Shown here piece by piece: positions 1 to 7,985 of a stretch of 64,000 nt of DNA (its first letter is position 1; every line of letters starts with the position of its first letter). Location of the stretch: NCBI GenBank assembly GCA_000161775.1, contig GG704596.1, positions 1,197,029 through 1,261,028 on the forward strand, given 5' to 3'. Below the pieces are notes generated by a model. The model saw only the letters and a list, made by a program, of their open reading frames with translations, did no database searches and was not told the origin of the DNA. The position numbers and the translations under genes were made by a program. Source of the stretch: Ruegeria lacuscaerulensis ITI-1157 (GTDB lineage Bacteria; Pseudomonadota; Alphaproteobacteria; Rhodobacterales; Rhodobacteraceae).

Positions 1-1
1 G

Positions 2-445
2 GACGGGAACGGATCGTTCGAGGGACTGGCCATCGACGTACAGGGCCGCCTGTACACGCTGCCCGAGAAAAGCCGTACGGCAAGTGGCGACATCCCGGTC
101 TATCGCTGGAACGGACGCGCCTGGTCTACGCCTTTTGTCCTGCCGCAACGGGGCCGCTTTCTGCCCGTGGCTGCCGATTTCGGCCCGGACGGGAGGTTCT
201 ATGTTCTGGAACGCGCGGTTGCTCTGATCGGGTTCCGGTCGCGTCTGCGTCGGTGGCAGATCGAAGGTGATACACCTACCGCGGAAGAAACCCTGTTCGA
301 GACCGGAACCGGAACCCATGACAACCTCGAAGGCTTGTCGGTCTGGCGCGACGGGCAGGGGCGGTTGCGGGCCACGATGATCTCGGATGACAATTTTCTG
401 GCCCTGCAGCGTACCGAACTGGTCGAATATCTGCTGCCGGATTGA
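2..445 (+). CDS. Esterase-like activity of phytase family protein (C-terminal part)
   Basis: This is the 3' end of a gene that starts before the window. The frame is open from base 2 to the stop at 443-445, giving 147 visible residues. Segments such as NGSFEGLA near the left edge and FLPVAADFGPDGRFYVLER resemble the last blades of the phytase-like beta-propeller family (PF13449), which are usually exported proteins of unproven substrate. Similar proteins are common in Rhodobacterales. The family assignment rests on remembered motif similarity. Because the N-terminus is outside the window, the signal peptide and true length cannot be judged. Confidence 0.7.
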   Translation, partial: DGNGSFEGLAIDVQGRLYTLPEKSRTASGDIPVYRWNGRAWSTPFVLPQRGRFLPVAADFGPDGRFYVLERAVALIGFRSRLRRWQIEGDTPTAEETLFETGTGTHDNLEGLSVWRDGQGRLRATMISDDNFLALQRTELVEYLLPD

Positions 446-536
446 CACGGGCCGATCCCGCGTCTAGAAGCGCGGCTTGCCTTGGGAAACCCCCGGGGCC
501 AAGTCGCCGCTACCTTGTCAAAACGGGCATCAGAAC

Positions 537-1181
537 ATGCAACGCACCTATATTCCCGGCATTCTTGCCATGGCCGCCATCGTCGTGGCCTCGAACATCC
601 TGGTCCAGTTCCTTGTCTTCGACGGAATTCTGACCTGGGGCGCCTTCACCTATCCGCTGGCCTTTCTGGTCACCGACATCATGAACCGCGTCTATGGCGT
701 GGGCCCGGCCCGCAAGGTCGTGTTTGCCGGCTTCGTCACCGGGGTGATCTGCTCGCTGATCGGCAGCCAGATCATGCTGCAGGGCGACGGCTTCACCTAC
801 GCCGCCGTGCCGCTTCGCATCGCCGTGGCTTCGGGCACCGCCTTCCTGATCGCGCAGCTGACCGACGTCACCGTGTTCAACGCCATGCGCGAAGGCCGCT
901 GGTGGCGCGCGCCGCTGGTATCCACACTGGTCGGATCGGCGCTGGATACCGCGATCTTCTTCACCATCGCCTTCTCGGCCTCGGTGACCGTCTTCGGTGC
1001 CGATGCGGATGCGGCCATCAACTGGGCGTGGGAGCCCGTGCCCTTCATGCTGTCGGGCCCCGAGGCGCCTTTGTGGGTGACGCTGGCCTTTGCCGACTGG
1101 CTGGTGAAGCTGGCCCTGGCGCTGATTGCGCTGGTCCCCTTCAAGGTGATCGTCGCGCGCCTAACCGCGCAGCCCGCGTAA
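537..1181 (+). CDS. Queuosine precursor transporter (YhhQ/VUT family, DUF165)
   Basis: A 214-residue, very hydrophobic protein with about six predicted membrane helices. The family (E. coli YhhQ, about 220 residues) imports 7-cyano-7-deazaguanine or related bases for queuosine modification of tRNA. The N-terminal LAMAAIVVASNILVQF, the TYPLAFLVTDIMNRVYG stretch and the central TDVTVFNAMR stretch fit this family. I chose ATG 537 because an upstream TTG at 477 would add a polar extension that does not resemble the family. No preQ1 riboswitch was recognised in the 91 bases before the start. The gene is followed by the structured element at 1241-1416. Confidence 0.85.
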   Translation: MQRTYIPGILAMAAIVVASNILVQFLVFDGILTWGAFTYPLAFLVTDIMNRVYGVGPARKVVFAGFVTGVICSLIGSQIMLQGDGFTYAAVPLRIAVASGTAFLIAQLTDVTVFNAMREGRWWRAPLVSTLVGSALDTAIFFTIAFSASVTVFGADADAAINWAWEPVPFMLSGPEAPLWVTLAFADWLVKLALALIALVPFKVIVARLTAQPA

Positions 1182-1240
1182 AAAACGCTTTGAGAATGGC
1201 ACAGGTTGTGTCACCATCCTTTTCAACCGCAACAGATAGA

Positions 1241-1380
1241 AAAGGAGGTGATCCAGTGTCGAGAAAGAGATTGGAGAGAGGTGTCGGAACAGCCGGGGGG
1301 ACCGCCTGCTAGGGCAGCCCTTGGCCGGGCGTACGCTCCGGCTGGTCGATTGATCTAACCGACCCGACCTCCTGAACTTT
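1241..1380 (+). promoter_or_regulatory. Structured leader or small RNA with 16-nt complementarity to the 16S rRNA 3' tail
   Basis: Bases 1241-1256 read AAAGGAGGTGATCCAG, the exact reverse complement of the usual alphaproteobacterial 16S 3' end CTGGATCACCTCCTTT. With one bulged A the match extends a few bases further upstream. A GTG starts at 1256 and opens an 18-codon frame. Downstream, GCCGG 1324-1328 pairs with CCGGC 1338-1342, and GGTCG 1344-1348 with CGACC 1360-1364. ACCTCCT at 1367-1373 is complementary to AGGAGGT at 1243-1249 and could mask the ribosome-binding site. A terminator follows, then arfB. A regulatory role is inferred; a reversed 16S fragment is the main alternative. Confidence 0.45.
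1256..1312 (+). CDS. Possible 18-residue leader peptide
   Basis: A short frame starting with GTG, reading MSRKRLERGVGTAGGTAC and ending at TAG 1310-1312. It is preceded at ideal spacing (7 bases from GGAGG) by an exceptionally strong Shine-Dalgarno sequence. The start of the peptide is basic and the end is rich in Gly/Thr/Ala. It resembles no protein I know, and it may be a translated leader whose ribosome occupancy controls folding of the downstream hairpins and terminator. Translation is not proven, and an untranslated RNA would explain the sequence equally well. Confidence 0.3.
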   Translation: MSRKRLERGVGTAGGTAC

Positions 1381-1384
1381 CGAA

Positions 1385-1416
1385 GGGCCGTCCCGCCGGG
1401 GCGGCCCTTTCTGTTT
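1385..1416 (+). terminator. Rho-independent terminator before arfB
   Basis: GGGCCG 1385-1390 pairs with CGGCCC 1402-1407, extended inward by CCC 1392-1394 with GGG 1398-1400 around a GCC loop. The U-rich tail TTTCTGTTT follows at 1408-1416. It ends either the transporter/leader transcript or a small RNA, or it acts as an attenuator in front of arfB, which starts 28 bases later. Confidence 0.8.
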
Positions 1417-1443
1417 CCGGGTGGCGCCTGTAAGGTCGCGCCC

Positions 1444-1863
1444 ATGTTGCGCATCACCGACGATATCACCCTGCACGATTGGGAAATGACCGAGAGCTTC
1501 ATCCGCGCCTCGGGTCCCGGCGGGCAGAACGTCAACAAGGTCTCGACCGCGGTCGAGCTGCGCTTCGAGGCGGCGCGCTCGCCCTCGCTGCCCGATCCGG
1601 TCAAGGCGCGGCTGAAACGGCTGGCCGGGCGGCGCTGGACCAAGGATGGCGCGATCATCATCCAATGCGACGAGACCCGCAGCCAGGCCCGCAACCGCGA
1701 GATCGCCCGCGCCCGTCTGGCCGAGCTGATCGGTAAGGCGCTGGTCAAACCCAAGCGGCGGATCGCGACGAAACCCACCTATGGCTCGGTCAAGCGCCGG
1801 CTGGCGGCGAAAAAGGCCCGGTCCGACGTCAAGGCGCTGCGCGGCAAGGTGGCGGAAGATTGA
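1444..1863 (+). CDS. arfB: Alternative ribosome-rescue factor / peptidyl-tRNA hydrolase ArfB (YaeJ)
   Basis: A 139-residue protein with the class I release-factor GGQ motif at residues 26-28 (SGPGGQNVNK), followed by a strongly basic C-terminal tail (KPKRR, KRRLAAKKARS) that in ArfB enters the empty mRNA channel of stalled ribosomes. The length matches the family (about 140), and the codon-recognition domain of true release factors is absent. It hydrolyses peptidyl-tRNA on non-stop ribosomes as a backup to tmRNA/SmpB, and smpB lies 3.2 kb downstream. The gene follows the anti-16S element and terminator at 1241-1416, so its expression may depend on that structure. Confidence 0.93.
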   Translation: MLRITDDITLHDWEMTESFIRASGPGGQNVNKVSTAVELRFEAARSPSLPDPVKARLKRLAGRRWTKDGAIIIQCDETRSQARNREIARARLAELIGKALVKPKRRIATKPTYGSVKRRLAAKKARSDVKALRGKVAED

Positions 1864-1875
1864 TCTGGCATCTTT

Positions 1876-1913
1876 CCCTGCCGTTGCTAGTCTGACCGCA
1901 ACAGGCGGCAGGG
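1876..1913 (+). promoter_or_regulatory. Hairpin overlapping the ribosome-binding region of the SDR gene
   Basis: CCCTGCC 1876-1882 and GTTGC 1883-1887 pair with GGCAGGG 1907-1913 and GCAAC 1898-1902, leaving the four-base bulge AGGC. The 3' arm touches the Shine-Dalgarno GGGAGG just upstream of the start at 1924. It could restrict translation initiation. No T-run follows, so it is not a standard terminator. Confidence 0.35.
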
Positions 1914-1923
1914 AGGCAAGGCC

Positions 1924-2670
1924 ATGAGGCTGGAGGGAAAAACCGCAATCGTGACCGGCGGCGCATCCGGGTTCGGGGCCGGGATCGTGCAGAAATTCCT
2001 GACCGAGGGCGCGCGGGTGATGATCGCCGACATCAATGGGGATGCCGCGCGTCACATGGCGGCAACGTTGGGTCCTCTGGCCGACCACTGCCAGGTGGAT
2101 GTCTCCGACGGCGACTCGATCCAGGCGATGGCCGATGCGGCGCTGGGACTCTATGGCCACCTGGACATCCTGGTGAACAATGCCGGCGTGACCCACCTGC
2201 CGACGCCGCTGGAGGAGGTCAGCGAAGAAGATTTCGACCGCGTCTATCGCGTGAACATGAAGTCGGTCTTTCTGACCGCGCGGGCGCTGGTGCCACATAT
2301 GAAATCGCGCGGGTCGGGGGCGATCCTGAACGTCGCCTCGACCGCCGGATTGTCGCCGCGCCCGAACCTGAACTGGTACAACGCCTCCAAGGGCTGGATG
2401 ATCACCGCGACCAAGACCATGGCGGTCGAGCTGGCCCCGTCCGGTGTGCGCGTGAACGCAATCTGCCCGGTGGCGGGGGAAACGCCCCTGCTGAAATCCT
2501 TCATGGGCGAGGACACGCCCGAGATCCGCGCCAGGTTCCTGTCGACCATCCCGTTGGGCCGGTTCTCGACCCCGCAGGACATGGGTAACGCCGCCTGTTT
2601 CCTGTGCTCGGACGAAGCCAGCATGATCACCGGCGCCGCACTCGAGGTGGACGGCGGCCGCTGCATCTGA
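1924..2670 (+). CDS. SDR family NAD(P)-dependent oxidoreductase
   Basis: A 248-residue classical short-chain dehydrogenase. It has the Rossmann motif TGGASGFGAG at residues 11-20, NNAG near 87-90, a catalytic Ser around 138 and the YNASK Tyr/Lys pair around 152-156. The C-terminus ends SMITGAALEVDGGRCI, typical of the FabG-like branch. The family reduces or oxidises alcohol/ketone groups with NAD(P)H, but the substrate cannot be told from sequence. A good GGGAGG lies upstream of ATG 1924. The next gene, a P1 peptidase, runs in the same direction 81 bases later and may be co-transcribed. Confidence 0.88.
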   Translation: MRLEGKTAIVTGGASGFGAGIVQKFLTEGARVMIADINGDAARHMAATLGPLADHCQVDVSDGDSIQAMADAALGLYGHLDILVNNAGVTHLPTPLEEVSEEDFDRVYRVNMKSVFLTARALVPHMKSRGSGAILNVASTAGLSPRPNLNWYNASKGWMITATKTMAVELAPSGVRVNAICPVAGETPLLKSFMGEDTPEIRARFLSTIPLGRFSTPQDMGNAACFLCSDEASMITGAALEVDGGRCI

Positions 2671-2751
2671 CTGCCCCTTCATCTGGCCCAAAATATCCCC
2701 GCCGGAGGCAGCGCGCGCAGCGCGCTTTCCCGCAGCAAAGGACGAAACCGC

Positions 2752-3765
2752 ATGACCCCCGGACCCAGAAACCTGATCACAGACGTGCCCGGCCTGTTGG
2801 TGGGCAACGCACAGGACGCGGCCCTGAAATCCGGCGTCACCGTCCTGACCGGAGATCAACCGCTGCGAGCCTCGGTGCATGTGATGGGCGGCGCCCCCGG
2901 CACGCGCGAGACCGATCTTCTGGCCGCCGACAAAACCGTCGACCGGGTGGATGCGATCGTGCTTTCGGGCGGTTCGGCCTTCGGGCTGGATGCCTGTTCG
3001 GGCGTGATGGACGCGCTGCATGCACAGGGTCGCGGGTTTCAGGTGGGGTCGGCCGTGGTGCCGATCGTACCCGGGGCGATTCTGTTTGACCTGCTGAACG
3101 GCGGCGACAAGGCGTGGGGTGAAAACCCGTACCGTGTCTTGGGCCGGGCCGCATTCGACGCCGCGGCGGACACGTTTAATCTGGGCAGCGCCGGGGCCGG
3201 AACCGGCGCGCTGACGGCCATGTGCAAGGGCGGACTGGGCTCGGCCTCGGCGGTTTTGCCGGGCGGCGTGACCGTGGGTGCGCTGGTTGCGGCCAACCCG
3301 CTGGGCAGCGTCACCACCCCGGGCGACCGGCATTTCTGGGCCGCCCCGTTCGAGATCGGGGCCGAGTTCGGCGGACTGGGGCCGGATGCGGCGTCCGGTC
3401 TGGGGGACCCCGTGCCCAGCCGCAAGGCCCGAGCAATGGGCCATCCCCCGTCCGACAAGGTCAACACGACCATCGCCATCGTCGCCACCGATGCGGCCCT
3501 GACCAAACCGCAATGCCAGCGCATGGCGGTGGCCGCCCATGACGGGATCGCCCGCGCGATCCTGCCTGCCCACACGCCGGGCGATGGAGACCTGGTGTTC
3601 GGCGTCAGCACGGGACGGATCCCTTCGGCCGAGGCCGATCTGGCCTTGCTGGGCCACGCCGCAGCATTGTGCCTGACCCGTGCCATCGCGCGCGCGGTCT
3701 ATCATGCGAAACCGGCGCCGGGCGACCTGTTGCCGTGCTGGTCGGATCTGCAAAATACACGTTGA
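2752..3765 (+). CDS. P1 family peptidase (DmpA/NylC-like, self-processing)
   Basis: A 337-residue member of the S58/P1 Ntn-hydrolase-like family, which includes L-aminopeptidase D-Ala-esterase/amidase DmpA and nylon oligomer hydrolase NylC. Family hallmarks are LITDVPGLLVGNA at the N-terminus, LSGGSAFGLDA at 71-81, the glycine-rich GAGTGALT near 148-155, and KVNTTIAIVATDA around 236-248. By analogy with NylC, self-cleavage would occur between N238 and T239, making T239 the nucleophile of the small subunit. There is no signal peptide, so it is probably cytoplasmic. The natural substrate (small peptides, amides or esters) is unknown. Confidence 0.88.
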   Translation: MTPGPRNLITDVPGLLVGNAQDAALKSGVTVLTGDQPLRASVHVMGGAPGTRETDLLAADKTVDRVDAIVLSGGSAFGLDACSGVMDALHAQGRGFQVGSAVVPIVPGAILFDLLNGGDKAWGENPYRVLGRAAFDAAADTFNLGSAGAGTGALTAMCKGGLGSASAVLPGGVTVGALVAANPLGSVTTPGDRHFWAAPFEIGAEFGGLGPDAASGLGDPVPSRKARAMGHPPSDKVNTTIAIVATDAALTKPQCQRMAVAAHDGIARAILPAHTPGDGDLVFGVSTGRIPSAEADLALLGHAAALCLTRAIARAVYHAKPAPGDLLPCWSDLQNTR

Positions 3766-3809
3766 AAATATACCTTTCGTGCTGCGGCAGGTCGCCGCCG
3801 CGCGTCAAA

Positions 3810-3837
3810 TTGCGCATTGACTCTGCGCGCGTATGAT
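3810..3837 (+). promoter_or_regulatory. Candidate sigma-70 promoter for the cytochrome c gene
   Basis: TTGCGC at 3810-3815 is separated by 16 bases from TATGAT at 3832-3837, giving a start about 35 bases before ATG 3878. The region is AT-richer than its surroundings. Predicted by eye only; a second TTGACT at 3817 lacks a well-spaced -10. Confidence 0.35.
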
Positions 3838-3877
3838 ACTGGTTAGAGGGCAGCCAATTCACATCGGAGCAACGCCA

Positions 3878-4291
3878 ATGAAACGTATCATCGCGACTGC
3901 CATCGTCGGTCTGCTGGCCGTACCGGCCCTGGCCGAAGGTGACGCCGAAGCCGGCGCCAAGACCTTCAACAAGTGCAAGTCCTGCCACATGATCGCAACG
4001 CCTGACGGCGAGACGATCGTCAAGGGCGGCAAGACCGGTCCGAACCTCTATGGCGTGGTCGGCCGTACTGCCGGCACCGAGGAAGGCTTCAAATACGGCG
4101 ACAGCCTGGTTGCGGCCGGCGAAAAAGGTCTGGTCTGGGACGAGGAAAGCTTCGTCGCCTATGTTCAGGACCCCAAGGCGTTCCTGAAAGACTACCTGGG
4201 TGAAACCTCGGCCAAGTCGAAAATGACCTTCAAGCTGAAAAGCGGTGGCGAGGACGTCTTTGCCTATCTGCAAAGCGTTTCGGCCGAATAA
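3878..4291 (+). CDS. Periplasmic class I cytochrome c (c2/c550-like)
   Basis: A 137-residue precursor with a signal peptide (cleavage likely after A19 in PALA-EGD), heme-binding CKSCH at residues 33-37 and a probable distal ligand Met116 in SKSKMTFKL. GKTGPNLYGVVGRTAG at 52-67 is the conserved loop of the cytochrome c2 family. It carries one electron in the periplasm, typically between the bc1 complex and a terminal oxidase or dehydrogenase. ATG 3878 was chosen because the hydrophobic signal begins there; an in-frame upstream start at 3833 adds a non-signal extension. A terminator follows the gene, so it is probably monocistronic. Confidence 0.93.
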   Translation: MKRIIATAIVGLLAVPALAEGDAEAGAKTFNKCKSCHMIATPDGETIVKGGKTGPNLYGVVGRTAGTEEGFKYGDSLVAAGEKGLVWDEESFVAYVQDPKAFLKDYLGETSAKSKMTFKLKSGGEDVFAYLQSVSAE

Positions 4292-4323
4292 GCCGCACTT
4301 GCCGAAAAACCGGAACAAGTACA

Positions 4324-4350
4324 AAAGGCCGCAGCCCTGCGGCCTTTCGT
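4324..4350 (+). terminator. Rho-independent terminator after cytochrome c gene
   Basis: AAAGGCCGCA at 4324-4333 pairs perfectly with TGCGGCCTTT at 4338-4347 around the loop GCCC, followed by CGTGCGCTT. The stem includes the A and T tracts, so it could work in both directions. Confidence 0.8.
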
Positions 4351-4481
4351 GCGCTTGATTGAAACGTCGATCATCGCCAGTTTTGTCGCAGACCAAAAAA
4401 AACACTGCGCCCAACCCGCCTGAGCATCGCACCCAGTCGCCGGTGCCGCCAGACCGACGCAGTCACATCAGGAGAGGACAG

Positions 4482-5024
4482 ATGGGAATCATGATCCCGG
4501 CTTGGGTTCATGGCAAGCTGACACCCGTGGACAAGCTGGAAGCCCACGAAAAGGGGCTCAAGCACAAGGCGGTCTCGGTCTTCGTCGTGCGGGGCACCGA
4601 GATTCTGATGCAGCGCCGCGCGCTGGGCAAGTATCACACGCCCGGCCTGTGGGCGAACACCTGCTGCACCCATCCCGACTGGGACGAAAACTCCTCGGAC
4701 TGCGCGGTGCGGCGCCTGCGCGAGGAGTTGGGCATCACCGGGCTGTATCCCGAATACCGGCACCGGCTGGAATATCACGCGGATGTCGGCAACGGGTTGG
4801 TCGAGAACGAGGTCGTGGACGTGTTCCTGGCGCATGTACGCGGGCCGCTGAAGATCGAGCCCAACCCCGACGAGGTGATGGAGATCCGCTGGATCGACTA
4901 CCACGATCTGCTGGCCGAAGTGCGCCGTCATCCCGAACGGTTCACCCCGTGGCTGAAGATCTATCTGCACAACCACGCCGACACGATCTTTGGCCCCGAC
5001 CTGATCATCTCGGCCAAATCCTGA
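4482..5024 (+). CDS. idi: Isopentenyl-diphosphate delta-isomerase (type I)
   Basis: A 180-residue Nudix-fold isomerase that interconverts isopentenyl and dimethylallyl diphosphate, the starting units for isoprenoids (quinones, carotenoids). Catalytic Cys62 lies in NTCCTHP, and E108/E110 in VENEVVDVF correspond to the metal/catalytic glutamates of E. coli Idi. RRLREELGI is the Nudix helix. ATG 4482 follows AGGAGAGG at good spacing; earlier in-frame starts add an unrelated polar segment. In photosynthetic relatives idi sits among photosynthesis genes, but here it stands alone between cytochrome c and smpB. Confidence 0.93.
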   Translation: MGIMIPAWVHGKLTPVDKLEAHEKGLKHKAVSVFVVRGTEILMQRRALGKYHTPGLWANTCCTHPDWDENSSDCAVRRLREELGITGLYPEYRHRLEYHADVGNGLVENEVVDVFLAHVRGPLKIEPNPDEVMEIRWIDYHDLLAEVRRHPERFTPWLKIYLHNHADTIFGPDLIISAKS

Positions 5025-5071
5025 CGCGCCCATCTTGCAAGGGCTGACGAAGCCGCATACATCACGGCGTC

Positions 5072-5554
5072 ATGGCCAAGCAGAAGCAGAAGACAGACCC
5101 CAACTACAAGGTGATCGCCGAAAACCGGCGGGCCCGCTTCGATTACGCGATCGAAGAGGATATCGAGTGCGGCATCGTGCTGGAAGGGTCCGAGGTCAAG
5201 TCTCTGCGCGCGGGCGGGGCGAACATCGCCGAAAGCTATGCCGCGGTCGAGGATGGTGAACTGTGGCTGATCAACAGCTACATCGCGCCCTACGAGCAGG
5301 CCAAGGCGTTCAAGCACGAGGAGCGCCGCCGGCGCAAGCTGCTGGTGTCCCGCAAAGAGCTGTCGAACCTGTGGGCCGCGACCCAACGCAAGGGCATGAC
5401 GCTGGTGCCGCTGGTGCTGTATTTCAACCACAAGGGCCGGGCCAAGCTGAAGATCGGCATCGCCAAGGGCAAGAAGATCCACGACAAGCGCGAAACCCAG
5501 GCCAAGCGCGACTGGTCGCGCCAGAAACAGCGTCTGCTGAAGGATCACAGCTGA
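5072..5554 (+). CDS. smpB: SsrA-binding protein SmpB
   Basis: A 160-residue protein with the SmpB core: [29 protein letters not shown] near the N-terminus, then [12 protein letters not shown]. The basic C-terminus ([23 protein letters not shown]) occupies the decoding centre during trans-translation. It delivers tmRNA to stalled ribosomes. The tmRNA gene is not in the window. Together with arfB 3.2 kb upstream, the window holds both major non-stop rescue factors. Confidence 0.96.
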   Translation: MAKQKQKTDPNYKVIAENRRARFDYAIEEDIECGIVLEGSEVKSLRAGGANIAESYAAVEDGELWLINSYIAPYEQAKAFKHEERRRRKLLVSRKELSNLWAATQRKGMTLVPLVLYFNHKGRAKLKIGIAKGKKIHDKRETQAKRDWSRQKQRLLKDHS

Positions 5555-5582
5555 CCCGGGCTGCGCCGCGGGTCAGAACTGA

Positions 5583-7061
5583 TCAGAACGCCATGGTGGC
5601 CTGCACCGCCCGTTTCCAGCGCGCATAGGCCGCCTCGCGGTCAGTCTCGGGCAGGATCGGTTCGAACCGTTGGTCCAACGCCCAGGTGTCGGCAAATCCG
5701 GCCTGATCGGGATAGACCCCGGCCTTCATCCCCGCCAGCCAGGCCGCGCCCAGCGCCGTGGTTTCCTGCATCACCGGCCGGTCGACCGGCGCGCCCAGAA
5801 TGTCTGACAGGCCCTGCATCGCCCAGTCGGACGCGCTCATCCCGCCATCGACCCGCAGGATCACGTCGGCCTCGGCGCCCCAATCGCCCTGCATCGCGTG
5901 CCACAGGTCGCGGGTCTGGAAGGCGATGCTTTCCAGCGTGGCCCGCGCGATCTCGGCCCGGCCCGAGTTGCGGGTCAGACCGAACATTGCGCCGCGACAT
6001 TCGGGCTTCCAATAGGGCGCGCCCAGTCCGGTGAAGGCGGGCACCAGCACCACATGCTGGTTGGGGTCCGCCTGCGCGGCCAGTTCGCCGCTTTGCGGGG
6101 CCGAGTCGATGATCCGCAGCGCGTCGCGCAGCCACTGCACCGCCGCACCCGCGATAAAGATCGAACCTTCCAGCGCATAGGTCCGCTGACCGTCCAGCTG
6201 ATAGGCGATGGTGGTCAGCAGGCGGTTTTTCGACTCCACCGGCTGCGTGCCGGTGTTCAGTAGCGCGAAACAGCCCGTGCCATAGGTGGATTTCATCATG
6301 CCCGGCTGGAAACAGGCCTGCCCGATCGTGGCGGCCTGCTGGTCGCCGGCCACGCCCAGAATCGGGATCGCCCCGCCGAACAGGCCGGTCTGGCCGAAAT
6401 CGGCCGCGCAGTCGCGCACCTCGGGCAGCATCGACAGCGGCACGTCCAGCAGATCGCAGATCTCGGCGCTCCAGTTGCCCTTGTGGATGTCGAACAGCAG
6501 GGTGCGTGCGGCGTTGGTGGCGTCGGTGGCGTGGACGCGGCCCTCGGTCAGGCGCCAGATCAGGAAACTGTCGATGGTGCCGAACAGCAGCTCGCCCGCC
6601 TCGGCCCGGTCGCGCGCGCCGGGTACGGTGTCCAACACCCACTTGACCTTGGTGCCCGAGAAATACGGGTCGAGCAGCAGGCCGGTCTGGGCGGTCACGT
6701 CATCCTCGCAGCCCGCGTCGCGGAACCGCTGGCAGATCTCGGCGGTGCGGCGGTCCTGCCAGACGATGGCGTTGTGGATGGCCTTGCCGGTCGTCTTGTC
6801 CCAGACCACGGTGGTTTCGCGCTGGTTGGTGATGCCGATCCCGGCGATCTGGTCGGCCGAGACACCCACCTTGTCCATCACCTGCCGGCAAACGTTCAGA
6901 ACACTGTCCCAGATTTCCTCGGGGTCGTGTTCGACCCAGCCTTCCTGCGGGAAATACTGGGTGAATTCCTGCTGCGCAGTGCCGACGCGCTGCATCTGCG
7001 CGTCGAACAGGATCGCGCGCGAGGACGTGGTGCCCTGATCGATTGCCAGAATATAGGTCAT
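5583..7061 (-). CDS. glpK: Glycerol kinase
   Basis: A 492-residue FGGY-family kinase that phosphorylates glycerol with ATP. It begins [19 protein letters not shown], with the ATP-binding GTTSSR loop; [11 protein letters not shown] and the later GVAGDQQAA and DGGMSASDW blocks are conserved. ATG 7061 is preceded by a GGGGGGAG Shine-Dalgarno at normal spacing, so I prefer it to the in-frame start at 7085. No glpF, glpD or regulator lies beside it; neighbours are smpB (convergent) and panC (same strand, 73 bases upstream). Confidence 0.96.
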   Translation of the reverse strand: MTYILAIDQGTTSSRAILFDAQMQRVGTAQQEFTQYFPQEGWVEHDPEEIWDSVLNVCRQVMDKVGVSADQIAGIGITNQRETTVVWDKTTGKAIHNAIVWQDRRTAEICQRFRDAGCEDDVTAQTGLLLDPYFSGTKVKWVLDTVPGARDRAEAGELLFGTIDSFLIWRLTEGRVHATDATNAARTLLFDIHKGNWSAEICDLLDVPLSMLPEVRDCAADFGQTGLFGGAIPILGVAGDQQAATIGQACFQPGMMKSTYGTGCFALLNTGTQPVESKNRLLTTIAYQLDGQRTYALEGSIFIAGAAVQWLRDALRIIDSAPQSGELAAQADPNQHVVLVPAFTGLGAPYWKPECRGAMFGLTRNSGRAEIARATLESIAFQTRDLWHAMQGDWGAEADVILRVDGGMSASDWAMQGLSDILGAPVDRPVMQETTALGAAWLAGMKAGVYPDQAGFADTWALDQRFEPILPETDREAAYARWKRAVQATMAF

Positions 7062-7133
7062 GCCCGTGCTCCCCCCGGTCGTCATTTTCAGGGGACATTA
7101 GGCGATTGGTCGGGGCCGTTCCAGACCCCAGTT

Positions 7134-7985
7134 TCAGGCCACCGGCACGTCGATATTGTCGATCAGGCGTACGCCCTCCAGCCAGGCGGTGGCGAACAGG
7201 CGCGCGGGGCGGGTGGCGGCGGTCAGCGGCGCAAGCGTTTCGGCGCAGCGCAGGTCGATATATTCCACCTCGGAAAAGCCCGCCGCCAGCAGCGTGTCGC
7301 GAGCCGGTCCGACCAGATCCGCGAACGCGGCGCCCTGCGCCAGTTGTCCGGCCATGTCCTGCATCACTGCATGCAACCGCGCCCCGGTCGCCAGCCCCTG
7401 TTCCGACAGGCGCAGATTGCGCGAGGACATCGCCAGCCCCGAGGGCTCGCGCACGGTGGGGCAGCCGATCACCTCGATCGGGATGTCCAGATCGCGGGCC
7501 ATGCGGCGCACGACCATCAACTGCTGATAGTCTTTTTCCCCGAAATAGGCCCTGTCTGCCTGCGTCTGCAGGAACAGCTTCGCCACGACGGTCGCCACGC
7601 CGTCGAAATGTCCGGGGCGGAATTCGCCCTCCATCACGTCGGTCAGGCCGGCGACCGAGACGGTGGTGGCGAACCCGTCCGGATAGATCTGGTCAGGGTC
7701 GGGGACATAGATCGCGTCAACCCCCAGCGGCGCCAGCTTGGCCGCGTCGTCCTGCTCGGTGCGGGGGTACTTGGCCAGATCCTCGGGGTTGTTGAACTGC
7801 GTGGGGTTGACGAAGATCGTCACGATCACCCGGTCGCAATCGGCCCGCGCCGCCTGTGCCAGCGACAGGTGCCCCTGGTGCAGCGCGCCCATGGTGGGTA
7901 CCACGCCGATGGTCTGGCCCGCCCGGCGCCAGGCCCGGGTCTTGGCGCGCAGCTCCGAAAGGGAGCGCAGGATGGGCGCGGTCAT
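7134..7985 (-). CDS. panC: Pantothenate synthetase
   Basis: A 283-residue enzyme that condenses pantoate and beta-alanine with ATP to form pantothenate. [13 protein letters not shown] at residues 30-42 holds the HIGH-like adenylate motif. [15 protein letters not shown] and the SSRN loop complete the nucleotidylyl-transferase signature. The start codon overlaps the panB stop by ATGA at 7982-7985, indicating translational coupling in a panB-panC operon. Confidence 0.96.
   Translation of the reverse strand: MTAPILRSLSELRAKTRAWRRAGQTIGVVPTMGALHQGHLSLAQAARADCDRVIVTIFVNPTQFNNPEDLAKYPRTEQDDAAKLAPLGVDAIYVPDPDQIYPDGFATTVSVAGLTDVMEGEFRPGHFDGVATVVAKLFLQTQADRAYFGEKDYQQLMVVRRMARDLDIPIEVIGCPTVREPSGLAMSSRNLRLSEQGLATGARLHAVMQDMAGQLAQGAAFADLVGPARDTLLAAGFSEVEYIDLRCAETLAPLTAATRPARLFATAWLEGVRLIDNIDVPVA

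Noticed and set aside
477..536. Earlier TTG start for the queuosine transporter
   Set aside because: It would add a polar segment before the first membrane helix, unlike the family.
1241..1256. Direct evidence of an rRNA operon
   Set aside because: Only 16 bases match the complement of the 16S tail, in reverse orientation; no other rRNA sequence is present nearby.
1309..3753. 814-codon open frame on the minus strand
   Set aside because: It lies antisense to arfB, the SDR and the P1 peptidase; composition is rich in Arg, Gly and His and typical of high-GC shadow frames, with no recognisable domain.
5650..5690. GGTTCGAACC tRNA T-loop-like sequence
   Set aside because: It lies inside glpK and no acceptor or anticodon arms can be built around it.
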